Source: Hofstenia miamia
Taxonomy: Eukaryota > Xenacoelomorpha > Acoela
Direction of reading: 5' to 3'
Length of the DNA: 64,000 nt
Assembly: GCA_004352715.1 (NCBI GenBank)
Contig: SCFE01000077.1
Span: forward strand, 986,658 to 1,050,657
A model generated the notes under the pieces. It was not told where the DNA came from. It worked only from the letters and a program-made list of their open reading frames with translations, and did no database searches. This document shows positions 9,849 through 21,336 of this stretch, one piece after another. Each line of letters begins with the position of its first letter. Positions within the stretch are counted from its first letter, which is position 1. The position numbers and the translations under genes are program-made.

Positions 9849-12800
9849 CTAAAGTAAAATTTAATGCGTATCAAACAATCTAAAGGCATCAGCAATCAAA
9901 AACAGTGTGATTTACTAATTCTAGATACTCTTTGAAGTCCTAAAACTATTATCTACTGATATTTGATGATTCCATTGCAAAACCTAAATTAAACAAAGCA
10001 TGGATAGAGGCAAGGTCCATAATATAAGTTCTCCTATGGCAAAAGAGAATGAATTTCAAAAGAAGTCTGAATCACAAAACCAAAAACCTATTTCCAAGTA
10101 CTCAAGAAATTTGAATCATTTTAATTGCACATCACTAAGTGGAGGAAAACGAAATTGATTTGCTTCAAAATATGTGTTGTACGATAATTCAATTTGCAAG
10201 TTCATTACATGCTTTACAACAAAGTGAAACAAGAAGCCTTAGTCAGCAATAAATCATCATAGATGGTCTTATAGATTAATAGGTTTTGGTGTAAAACGTG
10301 TTTGAAATATAAACTTTCAATTTTTCTATTGAAAAATCGACGTTGGGAATACAATTTTTAAAGATCCTTGCAAGTTCTTTAACGGGCAAATAAAAAATAG
10401 AACTGTTTACGTAAAACGCAAAAGTAGATTTTTAAGAAGAAAATAGTTTCTAGTAGGTTACTATCGATTTTCTAAAAATATCGAATAACTAAATACACAA
10501 GATTATATACATTGTTTGAATGCTGAATGGAATTTACTTTAGTTTGAATTATTATAAGTAATCAGTTGTAAAACTACGATCTATTAGTACTTAATCCAAA
10601 GAGTCTGTTTAGTTTGTGGTGGAGAAACTGAGGCGTAGTAGAAACACTGCCAGCAAGACTGCTACTGGTTCCTGAGCTATGAGTATGTTATAGCGGGAAT
10701 AAATCTATCTTCTGGCTTATGGGATAAGTCAAAGGTCAGCGTTTGATGTGCCAGTGGGACAGCGTTACTGTGCCGCAGTAGGTATTTGTGTTGCAGCATG
10801 TGCTTACTAAGCTATCAACGTTAATGGTCCTGGTTGAGGCGCAACCCTCTCAATTAAACTTCGGCCTTCGGCTTCAATTCACATGATCAGACTCAACACG
10901 GATCAAGGATCTGCCAGCCAGGGGTCATCAGAGGATTCTCACTGCTAAACCAGCCTTAGTAGAACACTTCCAGGAGTAAGGTCCGGAACCGGATCCTGGT
11001 TTTACCCACTGTTCACTATATGGACCACTACAGCAACATCAAATATTTCACACTCCTTAAAAAACGAGTAGAAATCAAAAACTATTAGCGCATATTTCAA
11101 AATTGAAAGATATTATAGACATTGCTTTACTATAATATTTCCCTTTTCTAGGATAACGATATTGATTATTTTTGTATGAAAACTTTTTAATCAATATTTT
11201 TGCTAAAACTATGTTACTCTCAACCAAGAAAAATTGACTTACACTCCTCGCATCCAAATTCGTCTGCGGCATCAACGCAGTGCTTTTTCCCATCACAAAT
11301 ATTAATCTAAAAATATTAGTTAGTTTTTGCTACAATCGCAATGATGTTATTTCATGTCAGCAAACGTATTACCCCTTATTAGTACAAGCTCTACAGTTTA
11401 TAGAAATCACTGATTAATGGATTGCTGCTGTGGTTGTGGATGACACTGTTGGCTTGTCTCCACGTAAACATAGACTTTATTGATTCTCTGAAGCATATGG
11501 AAATATTCTTCATCTATGAGATGAAATTGAAAGTTTTTGCTTTTTTTGTCGAATGGTATATTGCTTGATGTGTCCTCCATGCCACCTAATCTGCTTTATC
11601 ATATTTAGATGGATCTTACAGTCATTTTAAGGAGCAAAAATAGAGATATTGTTACTGATAATTATTGAAATACATCAACTGCTTCGTTGTTTTAAAATGG
11701 AATTGCACTCTTGGACACCATGCGACAAACTATCATGCGATGTTCTGCAAATTTTAAGAAATACAACGAAATAAGTTTTCCAATAAGTGTTTGCATTAAC
11801 ATTAATTCAATTTTAAAATACAGTGTGAAAGTTATGCTTGAAAATAAAACCTCACTATCCGTCTGGCAACATCGCATGCAAAAAATCGTGAACGAAAATG
11901 TACCTTCTAGTTAAAAAAATTGATTGGAAATATGGTTTGATTAAGCCTCCCAGGATTATTGGGTGAATCAGAGAGTAAGTCAGGTTGCAATATGTTGGTT
12001 GTGCAAAAAATCATAGTGCAAAGATAGTTGGAAGCCTGTCTGTCTAACACATGTAATAGCCAAAAACGAATTTTGTCACGTTTTAAAGATTTTCTTACAA
12101 TCTAAAATTTGAGGAACATGTAATTGAAGCGTAAATTAAGTGTGTGTATTTATCAGGGTTAATAGGTTGCCAGCTAGAAGTTTTAAATAATCAAGCAGCA
12201 TGGATTTTTAAACTAATTAACAGTGGCACCAGCAGGCTTGCAGTTGGTTGTTGTTATGGAACGCTGGATACAAGAAATAACACCGTTTTGATACGAAATA
12301 ATGCGTAGGTGGTTTAATTTTACCGCTAGCTTGCGTACATCTGAAAAGGTTTAATTTTTATTATTGCATACCACTAAGCGGAAGAAAACAAAATTGATTT
12401 GTTCAAATAAGTGATTTGCGATAATTCAAATTGCAAGTTCATTACATGCTTTACAACAAAGGGAAATACCGCGATTTAAGCAAGAAGGCTCAGTTAGGAA
12501 TAAATCAGCGTAGATGGTTTTATAGACTAATATGTTTTAGTGTAAAGCGTGTTTGAAATAGAAATTTTTAATTTTTCTATTGAAAAATCGACGTCGGGAA
12601 TAAAATTTTTAAAAATCCTTGCAAGTTCTTTAGGAGATCAACAACATAATATGTAATAATGAAATGTCAGACAAAACCTTCCTGACAGGGATTGATCGTA
12701 AATGCTTTTGGAGATGATAACGAAGCATCAAAATTTACTATTTGATTTTCGCACTAATCTATTAACATTGCAAATTTCATAAGTGAGAAAATTAAAAATA

Positions 12801-15800
12801 ATATTTCTCATATTATTTATTGAACCTAATTTCTTCCTATGATTCACTGTTACGTATACGTATTACGTGTGGGTGCAGTAAAATTGCCTGATGCATATCT
12901 ATTCCCGTTATGCAGATGTGGATACTATAAACATGACTGTATTTTATCGCTTGCCCTCTGATATTACCAGGGCCTTTCAATAATATATTGCTAATACAAT
13001 ATATTGCAATAAATATATTGCAATATATTTATTGCAGCCGAATTTCATTGCAATAGTATTGCAAATATATTGCAATATATTGCAATATTATTGGAGGTGT
13101 TTTTTGCAAAAAATTTCCTGGTTTCTCTCAGGAATGTAGGATAGCCGATCCATACATCAATACAAAATTTATTTTGCCTACATCTGATGTTGTAGAAAGG
13201 TTGTTTAGCATACCGGGTTTGGCTTTTTCAGATGTTCGTCAGAGTCTGTTACCAATGAATTTAGAATTCCAAATATTTCTACATTGCAATAGAAATTTCT
13301 GGGATATGAATACCCTAAAGGAAATTCTACGTGCTGATAACCGGCTTGAATAGATTTTTGAATTGTACCGGTACCAAGTTTCATATTGGGCCTTTTTAGT
13401 TCAATTAAATTTTGTTGCTTTGTTGATAAATTATTAGCTGCGAAATATGTACTCTGTATAATAAAAGAGTCGATTATTGATTTTATATTGCACTCCGAGC
13501 AAAAAATATATATTATGACACTTTGTAATTATATTGAAAACATTTCTAAACTTTCAAATATGTATTCCAAACATTTGGCTGGACTCATGTTTATGTATTC
13601 AGATAAATGTACAATGAATTTGACTAACTGACACGAAGCTATCATAGGATTAGCAAAGTCCTGAAACAAATTTTGATTTTCTATTTTTAAGAACAATATA
13701 TTGCAATATATTGCAATATATTGCAATATTATACTGCTAGCCAACTTATAGTGCAATATATTTATTTTGCATTTTTTGTATTGCAATAATATTGCAATAC
13801 ATTATTGCAAGGCCCTGGATATTACCCAAAGAAAGAGACTAGATAATATCTCAAGGGTCATTAGAATATTTCCTAAACTTGGTAAGTGTCACTGGAATTT
13901 ATCAATGGAAACTATAAAAAAGCAGGGTCGTGAACATCCTGCTAAACCTCCACATCGATTCAAGACGTTGCCTTCATGCTCTAAGCAAGTTTAACAAAAT
14001 CTCAGATACTTTGGTATTATGATGGTTATCAATAAATAATCATGTNCAATTAAATTTTGTTGCTTTGTTGATAAATTATTAGCTGCGAAATATGTACTCT
14101 GTATAATAAAAGAGTCTTTTATTGATTGTATATTGCACTCCGAGCAAAAAATATATATTATGACACTTTGTAATTATATTGAAAACATTTCTAAACTTTC
14201 AAATATGTATTCCAAACATTTGGCTGGACTCATGTTTATGTATTCAGATAAATGTACAATGAATTTGACTAACTGACACGAAGCTATCATAGGATTAGCA
14301 AAGTCCTGAAACAAATTTTGATTTTCTATATTTAAGAACAAAATATTGCAATATATTGCAATATATTGCAATATTATATTGCTAGCCAACTTATAGTGCA
14401 ATATATTTATTTTGCATTTTTTGTATTGCAATAATATTGCAATACATTATTGCAAGGCCCTGTTTATTACCCAAAGAAAGAGACTAGATAATATCTCAAG
14501 GGTCATTAGAATATTTCCTAAACTTGGTAAGTGTCACTGGAATTTATCAATGGAAACTATAAAAAAGCAGGGTCGTGAACATCCTGCTAAACCTCCACAT
14601 CGATTCAAGACGTTGCCTTCATGCTCTAAGCAAGTTTAACAAAATCTCAGATACTTTGGTATTATGATGGTTATCAATAAATAATCATGTGTCACTAATA
14701 TTAATGTTTAGCCAAGTATTATATTTTTCTGTTAAAAATAAACTTATGAAGTATAAATATCTATTTTTTGGTTTTTGAATTTCAGAATAAAAACTTATCA
14801 TTCGCAGCAGAGTTGTAAATGAGCCGGACTTTCCACGGGGCTGAGCATGCCCATGGGTCGTAAATTAATGGGCAACGCTGACAAAACGGGTTTTTAATAG
14901 GCCAAACAAATGCATGTAATTTGCGCCTCCCCTAAACATTGAATGAAATGAATATAAAATGTGCGAATCCTGTCGACTAAAGTAAAAAGTAGTTAGTCTT
15001 CTCATTGATTTGCCTCACTTATTAAAATCTACTGGTAACAACTAGGGAAAACTAAGACATTAGTATTTAATGGTCACGATTGTAAATGGTGTGATTTAGT
15101 ACATGCTTATAAACAGCAATTATGTCAAAATATCATCAAATGTTCAAATTTAACTCAAGGGATCACTGAATCCTACACTTGATAGGCAAAAAGTATGCTT
15201 GGCTCTTAAGGTGTTTGATGAGAAAACGGTTGCTGTTCTGAATATGTGTTCTCTGTACAATACGAGTAGATTTGTTGAAACAGTTACAAATGTTTTTAAG
15301 AATAAGCAACGCGAAGTCACAAATCGTTGATGTGAGAAAACATGAAGCATATAGAAATGCAATTTCCTATATAGATAATGGAAGAACCAGCGCTAAAATT
15401 TCATGAAATTGCACCACATAGTAACAGATATAGAGTGCAATTTCGAACTGAAAATATGACCTTTGTTGGTGTAGAAATCTTTTGAGTTTTGCTGTAATTT
15501 CCAAAATTTTTATTCAATCAAGGTTTGAAATACGTAATGATTGGAGAGCTTCAGACTAACCCTGTTGAACAACAATTTGGATTCTACCGGCAATCATGTG
15601 GTGCAAATTATAACATTTCTATTAATCTGGTGATTACTTCTTTCAACCACAACGTAGCTTAGTTGATCAGTGATGTTGATATTAATATTGAAAATAATTT
15701 CTAGTCAGACTGTATAATTATTTAAAACTATATTATGCTTCTTCCAGAATTCTACAAAAGCTAAGTTCTAATGGAACATAATTTTGTTTTCTTGTATATA

Positions 15801-16910
15801 TTCTGCTCTAAATGTTTGTGTGCTTAAATATCTATAATAATGATCAAACACATTTTTTTTGTTTTATACACATGTATGCATTAAAATTTATTGCTTAAAA
15901 TAGTAAATGACAGGTTGCTTCAGTGTTTCTTTGTGTATTCGTCCACCTAAACATTATCTTTATCAATTATGATGTCATCTCCTTGTGTCAAGAGCTCCAT
16001 GGTTGTTGTGTATGAATTTTAACTTTGTTGTGTACACAACACAACATGTTGTGTAGGACATACGCAAATCCAGAGTCTCAAGATTTACTATTTTTCCTTT
16101 GATAGAAGAAATCTGTTCATTATGCTATTACTTCTATTGATATAATGTAATTAAAGAAATGTAAAACCATGAGTTATTACTATGAATGCGAATATAATAC
16201 ATCCTTAGAGCTAATATAAAATAATTTTTATAAGCAATTTGCTTCATATATTAAATTATAAAAAGAATATAGCAATTCAACGGCCTTAAATGCTTCTAGT
16301 GAAAAACGTGATCTCATCTCGTTGGTCATCAGTCAAGGCCTATGGAGGATTTTCTGACATAGAGTGGGGCATTTTAATCTTGATGAAGTGAACGACTAAA
16401 TGCAGGCTGAATGCTCGTGAAATTTTTCAAAATATTGAAAAATCGATTCTAAAAGTGCATTTCACCACTTTAGTTTTTAAAATTTGTTAATTTTTTAGCG
16501 AAAAGTTTTTGATTTAGCCAATCCAAGCCAATTTCGAAAACTTGACAGTGAAATATTTTTCTGTATCCCTTTTTGATGAAGAAAAATCTCATTCTGATTG
16601 CACCCATGAAAAAAATAACATGTGACAGCACATAGATTCTCGAAATATTTGATTTATAAAAATATGTTCATTTATCTTAAGCCGCCTGGCCTCCATTTAA
16701 AAGGTCAACCCGTTTTTCCACATTTACAAAGAATTTTCTCCAAACCTCAACGGGAAAGAGCCAAGACTCTCAATCACGTGATGTCTTCAGATTGAGCTTA
16801 GCGTTCAAATATAAGCGTTCAAAATTACTTTTTATTATCATGAAAAAATTTAAAAACCTCCGCTGCTTAAGGTTTATTTAGTTTTTATAATTTCCATTGA
16901 AGCCTCATAT

Positions 16911-16949
<39 letters not shown>

Positions 16950-17008
16950 NNNNNNNNNNNNNNNNNNNNNNNNNNNNNNNNNNNNNNNNNNNNNNNNNNN
17001 NNNNNNNN

Positions 17009-17040
<32 letters not shown>

Positions 17041-19771
17041 GGTTATTCCAAAATTAATGTTTTAAGCTTAGTGTGGAATAGTGGACAAATGGCATAAAAA
17101 TCATTATAATAATAAAATTTTTCACTATTTATTAAATTACGTCATGCCCTTTTTTATTTAAATTTTACATAAGAAGGTTAGTTAAGCAGTATAGAACGCG
17201 TCTGTTATTGTTACGGAAAATATAGAATTTAATTACTATGTTGCTTTAATATTCTTATTTGTTAGACAGACAGGTAACGGACGGCTAACCCCATCACTCC
17301 CCGGCCAGACTCTACATACTACAATTTCTGCAACAGATTAAGGATCAAATGCCTAATGACAAACTTTGATTACTGTAATTATATTGAAAATAAAGACCTT
17401 AATGACCACAAATTTTCGTTCCTATTCTCATACCGTGGCCAATTTTTAAGTCTATGTCCTTGTCCAGTTTGTGAAAGTTGCTCCCATACCTCTATTTCTG
17501 GACCCGTAATGAAATCAAACGTGCTGAAATCAACCATTAGTAATTAAATGAAATACTAAATGGAGATATTACAGACACATTTTATCTTGGCAAATGTAGT
17601 AAAATTGCCAATATAATAGAAAATAAATGTAAATGTGAGCTCAAATTGGTTCGGTACGTGCTTGATTTTTTGATCTCTCTAATTGATATAGTATATTTTA
17701 GTATAAGAAATATGGATTAGCTTTTGTATCCGTGAACCTTTTTTATTGGATATCTTACGAATACGTTCATGACCTTGTTGTGTTGTGTGTTGTGTTGTGT
17801 CTGTCATGTGACAAACCATTCTTTTGCAAGCCTGGGGACCAGAGATTGACATTGATCTTAAACTTTGATATAAGGCTAGCCCCTCCCATATCCTTCCCTG
17901 GGTGAGTAAAACCCAAAAACTATCTAAAATTTGTTTCCGAATATGTACTCAATACAAAAATTTTCTGAAATTATACAAACAGAACTTAGCAATATTGAAG
18001 TCATGAAACTATAGAGATCATTTGCAAGTGAGATGATGAACCAATAACAAAACCATTCATGAATTCTTTCAATGAATTTGACAAAATAGCAATTTCTCAA
18101 ATAAAAAAGTTACAGCATTATTGACAGACGATTATTTCATTTGTGTTTATTATTTGTTACTTTAATCTTAAATTTATTAAGCCTTGATCTAGCTTCATAA
18201 TCAGAACATCATATAATGTTAAACTGCATATTTTAATGCATTCTTCCACTGTTATATTTAAAAAAGCGCAATTCAAAATTCGAATATTTTATTGTGATTT
18301 TCGCTTTGCCAATATTCACAAAAATGCGCAATCATTGAAAAAATTACTTTTCAAAGTACTTTTATAATATTTCTTCAGTCAATTTTCTGATTCCTAAATC
18401 TGATGAAGTTCTTGAGTTTCGGCAAGCTTCAATTTGTAGTTAAGAATTCTAGTTACTACAATGCGAAATATTGATTTGAAAACCAAATTCACTACAGCCT
18501 ATGCCATAGCTTGAAATATAGCATTTATTTATGAAATTTCGTGAAGAAAGAGCTGTAATATAGTAGATATTAAGATTTTTAAACGAGGTTTTACTTAAAT
18601 ATTATTAGTAAATGTAAAATACCTTATCGATACACTGGTATCCTTTATCGCATTTCATTTGATCGTCCTCACATGGACAGCCTAATTCACGAGGTCTACG
18701 GAAGTATTCGCAAATGCCTCCATAATTGGGACCAGATCTTGAATACTTGCAAGGTATACATCGATCACACCAAAATGAGTTATTGGGACAGAGAAACTCT
18801 GCATTTTCTATGTGGTTACAATCAGCTTCATCAGAAAACCAAAGATCACAGTCGTACTTAAAGTCACAAACTTTTGTCTTTGGAATACATATATCCTCAC
18901 CCTGACATTTGTGATATGTCGCGGGGTCGCATTCGCAAAGTTGTGAAATTTCTTCATCGGTTGCCTCACAATTAGAAATATCCACGCAAAGACTTCGTTT
19001 TTCGATACACTTATCCGAATTTGGGCACTTGAAATAGTAGTAGCAATCGCAATTCTCATCGCTTTCATCATAACAGTCATAAGTATGCTTAATTGCTCCG
19101 TTGATTTCTTCTGAATATTTATCACATTTCAAGCGATTGGGGATGCAGTTATCTCCTGAATAGCAGGAAAAATAACCTTCATCGCAACTTTTTGAACAGT
19201 TAATTTCATCAACCCTTGATGAACAATCATAGATCTGATCACAAAGATGATACTTTGAAATGCAGTAATTGTTATCATCTGGACATAAAAATGTCCCATC
19301 ATCACAACCACATTCATCCAGACTTGTGAAACCATGAGGGAAGCAATCTATAACTCCATCACAAACACGTTCAGGTGGTAAACATCTTCCAGCTGAAATG
19401 TTTCCAAGTTTGCATCGCAGCCATCCTTCAGGACAGTTGCAATTTTCATCTAATCCCCCTGGGCAGTCATCGATATTATTACACACTTTACTTTCGTTAA
19501 TGCACTTCGATTCCTCAATATCATCAAAAGGCAGAAAATCATAACAGTAGAATCCTTCACAATTAGTGAGATTATCAAAAGAGCAGTTAGCTTCATCGAT
19601 GCCTGAATCATGGCAGTCGACGATTCGATTACATTTGTATAATGGCAGAACACACGTGAGATTGTTCTGGCAATCAAAATATGGAAAGGGGCAATATTGA
19701 CTTCGTGCAATCACATAGAGAAACACATGCAGACCTATGGTCAGTAGCACGCCCACTTCCTTTGAATTCAT
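8086..19771 (-). CDS. LDLa-repeat rhodopsin-type GPCR, three exons (complete gene)
   Basis: The coding sequence is join(19771-18623, 11306-11243, 9848-8086) on the minus strand: 1149 + 64 + 1763 = 2976 bases, 991 residues plus stop. Donors are GTATTT and GTAAGT; acceptors end TTTTTAG and TACTTTAG. The exon 1/2 junction is phase 0 and falls inside an LDLa repeat that only becomes complete after splicing; exon 2/3 splits a Phe codon. Architecture: signal peptide (about 1-24), roughly 12 LDLa repeats to about residue 527, a linker with two extra cysteines, seven helices (about 625-975) and a short basic tail. LDLa-bearing GPCRs known to me (relaxin receptors, snail GRL101) also have leucine-rich repeats; none is visible here. 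It probably sits in the plasma membrane with the LDLa array outside. Ligand unknown. Transposons fill intron 1. Confidence 0.88.
10124..10381. repeat. Direct repeat copy A in GPCR intron 2
   Basis: About 258 bases closely resembling 12363-12632 in the same orientation. Shared landmarks include TTCATTACATGCTTTACAAC, TATTGAAAAATCGACG and TCCTTGCAAGTTCTTTA. The two copies flank exon 2 of the receptor. Either a dispersed repeat or a segmental duplication. Confidence 0.85.
10610..11040. repeat. GC-richer block in GPCR intron 2, possible SINE or transposon relic
   Basis: A sharply bounded stretch, much richer in G+C than the flanking intron, with no sustained reading frame. It contains a short hairpin (CTTCGGCCTTCGG region near 10860) and palindrome-like text (TCCGGAACCGGATCC near 10981). 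No clear RNA polymerase III A or B box could be assigned. Probably an inserted repeat; class unknown. Confidence 0.4.
11243..11306 (-). CDS. LDLa-GPCR exon 2: second half of LDLa repeat 9
   Basis: A 64-base exon encoding INICDGKKHCVDAADEFGCEE plus one base of the next codon. It supplies the CDG...C...DE..C half of the LDLa module begun in exon 1. Acceptor TTTTTAG and donor GTAAGT are both strong. The fit of phase and of cysteine pattern on both sides is why I join these exons, although the introns are 7.3 and 1.4 kb. Confidence 0.88.
12363..12632. repeat. Direct repeat copy B in GPCR intron 1
   Basis: Partner of 10124-10381, with a 16-base insertion and scattered substitutions. Lies upstream (gene sense) of exon 2. 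Confidence 0.85.
12968..13817 (+). mobile_element. hAT transposon remnant with perfect 8-base target duplication
   Basis: An 850-base element bounded by CAGGGCCTTTCAATAATATA and the inverted CAATACATTATTGCAAGGCCCTG. The ends agree over about 20 bases with few mismatches. Both sides carry the 8-base target duplication GATATTAC (12960-12967 and 13818-13825), which is diagnostic for hAT. Subterminal regions are packed with TATTGCAATA palindromic repeats. Inside is only the C-terminal dimerisation part of the transposase, so this is an internally deleted, non-autonomous copy, inserted in receptor intron 1. Confidence 0.92.
13159..13353 (+). pseudogene. hAT transposase C-terminal dimerisation domain fragment
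   Basis: Open frame reading through LPTSDVVERLFS and GLAFSDVRQSLLPMNLE to a stop at 13351-13353. This matches the hAT family C-terminal signature (patSa.sERvFS...R..L.pe.v). The ERLFS core is intact. The catalytic domain is missing, so the fragment cannot transpose. Confidence 0.85.
13402..14045. repeat. Tandem duplication copy 1 (right half of hAT plus flank)
   Basis: 644 bases repeated at 14047-14690 with the same length and only about 1-2% differences. A single N at 14046 separates the copies. Copy 1 covers the right part of the hAT element and 220 bases of flank. More likely an unmerged allelic or overlapping contig join than a true tandem duplication. Confidence 0.9.
14047..14690. repeat. 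Tandem duplication copy 2 (right half of hAT plus flank)
   Basis: Near-identical to 13402-14045. Differences include GTTTATTAC in place of the GGATATTAC junction, and CTTTTATTGATTGTA in place of CGATTATTGATTTTA. It contains a second hAT right end with no matching left end, as expected if duplicated by assembly. Confidence 0.9.
15051..15650 (+). pseudogene. P-element/THAP9-like transposase relic
   Basis: Three short frames in order resemble P-superfamily transposase. Frame 1 (15051-15180) has TLVFNGHDCKWCDLVHAY. Frame 2 (15172-15330) has LDRQKVCLALKVFDEKTVAVL, the position of the usual KMnVklA.QvfS.sVa.al motif. Frame 3 (about 15508-15650) has GLKYVMIGELQTNPVEQQFG and YRQSCGANYNIS, like the conserved GfkYlltykl.qDplE.fF...R..gG.n.NPt block. 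Frameshifts and stops separate them, and the middle of the protein is missing. No terminal repeats were found. Recognised from family patterns in memory, so a profile search is needed. Confidence 0.62.
16905..17037. repeat. (AT)n microsatellite containing an assembly gap
   Basis: An AT dinucleotide run on both sides of 59 N bases (16950-17008). The gap is very probably just unresolved microsatellite, within receptor intron 1. Confidence 0.95.
17038..18622. other. 5' part of GPCR intron 1, nothing recognised
   Basis: AT-rich intron sequence. A short TTGTG/GTTGT run lies near 17775-17800. No transposon or exon was recognised. Confidence 0.6.
18623..19771 (-). CDS. LDLa-GPCR exon 1: signal peptide and LDLa repeats 1-9 (first half)
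   Basis: 383 codons. The ATG at 19771 is the first Met after an in-frame upstream TAA. Residues 8-23 (VLLTIGLHVFLYVIA) are a hydrophobic signal core, and cysteine-rich repeats begin at QYCPF. Seven regular LDLa modules follow, most with the cysteine spacing and acidic calcium-binding end (such as VCDGVIDC..., DESDENC, DEADC). The eighth (about 320-365) is degenerate, with a CDRCIPC cluster and no SDE motif. The ninth starts at MKCDKGYQCIDK and is cut by the intron. The donor GTATTT is at 18622. The open frame runs 18 bases past the donor to a stop, so an intron-retained transcript would encode a secreted LDLa-only protein. Confidence 0.9.
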
Positions 19772-21336
19772 CGAAATAATGGCTTCAATTATTATTATTA
19801 ATTAATGATCAAAGCGAATGATTTTACTGAGTAATTTTAATTTTTCAAATGCCATTATGTTTTTGGTTAAGTAATGAGTCTTAATTGTTTTGCAATTTAA
19901 AAAATCCAAATTGAATTAAATATCGCTTTAAATAACAGTTTATTATTAGAATTTTAATAATTGCTTGTCTAATAAAATTCTCAAATGGCTCAAAGGGCTG
20001 CTTTCTAATATCATATTGTTTCAATTCTTTTTTAAAAACTTTTTTCTGAATTATGTGTGGGAAAATGAGGAAATAGCGATAAATTCATTAATTTCCCCAG
20101 ATTTTGTCAAATGCTACTACATGTCGAAACAGATTTGAAGTGGAAGAACCACATACATTTCGATATATATATATATCTCGCTCATAAGTAATGAATAGAG
20201 CGAACAAAGTATAAAAAAACAAAATTAAAATAAGGGTTGTAAATATTTCGAAATTTAATTGTTTTAATGCATATGCATACATAATTTAAAAATTTTAAAG
20301 TAAAATAAAGTCACAAAAATTTTTCAACATTTGGAAATAGGTAAAAAATTTTTGAAATTTTCTTTGTGGTCAAATTTTTATATCAAATTTTCGGAAGAGA
20401 AACAATTTATGAACGATTTTTATAAAAAGTTCCTTAAAACCACATAATTCACAAAGTGAACAACATTTTTCAATCGCAAAGGATTTTATGACATTTATGA
20501 GTCTTGCATTAAATTGTATCCAAAAGTTTAATTAGGAGGAAGCCCCTACCTATAAGCCTTGACCCTCATTTCCATTTCGCTTATAGCTTTTAAAAATATA
20601 AATTTCTTGGTTACAAAAACATTATAAAATATCACTGCACAATTTTTAACTATTAAAATAGAGAAAAGTTGGAGCAAGCATATAATTATATGTTTTAATA
20701 TTTTGCAAATGTTTACAAAAATGACATTAGTAAGGGTATTATTGTTGAGAGACCAAGAATTGCTATATCAATGAGGCAATAATGCAAAAGTTAGTGAACG
20801 CCACAAATTACTATACTTTGAGTCTGAATCAACCTCAATTTTGGATGGCGGAAATTGAAAACTATATATAACATGACTTAATGAATAATCCGTGCAATCG
20901 GTTCATTAAATCTTACAAAATGTGGATTGGTGAAAATTGCAAGTGATCTCCTGCTTCCATGGAAGGATTCTTTTTAATGTTAAAAAGCTCTTAGACGAGC
21001 TTCTAACATGCAATTTGCTGCGCAGTGTTGAATCTTTTGTTTAAAAATACATCTTCAAAAAGATTTTGTTATAGATTAATAAACCGAATTTTGCACATGC
21101 GTAGGAAATTTTATTAGAATAATATGTATTTATATATATCATTTAAATGAGGAGGGAACTGCGAATCAATGTTTTTGTTGTTCGATAGATGGGGTTTGCA
21201 AAGAATTGTTTTGATAAATGGCTATTTCATAATTTCCTTGATAAACTGCTATTTCAGCTAATTAAGTCGATTCTTTCAAGCACAAAGACTAAAATAGATA
21301 TTTGAAAACAATTTTTATCATTGCATTTTAGAAGTA
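19772..21336. other. Upstream flank of the GPCR gene, nothing recognised
   Basis: Contains the presumed 5' untranslated region and promoter of the minus-strand receptor. An in-frame TAA about 25 bases above the ATG supports the chosen start. No TATA box stands out from the AT-rich background. Confidence 0.5.

Noticed and set aside
13767-14639. Paired 75- and 85-residue ORFs in both copies of the hAT duplication
   Set aside because: They read through TATTGCAATA palindromes and are preserved only because the segment is duplicated.
15150-15362. Minus-strand 70-residue ORF
   Set aside because: Antisense of the P-element-like relic; the plus strand gives recognisable motifs.
18673-19710. Cys-rich minus-strand alternate-frame ORFs and a plus-strand ORF
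   Set aside because: Shadows of receptor exon 1.
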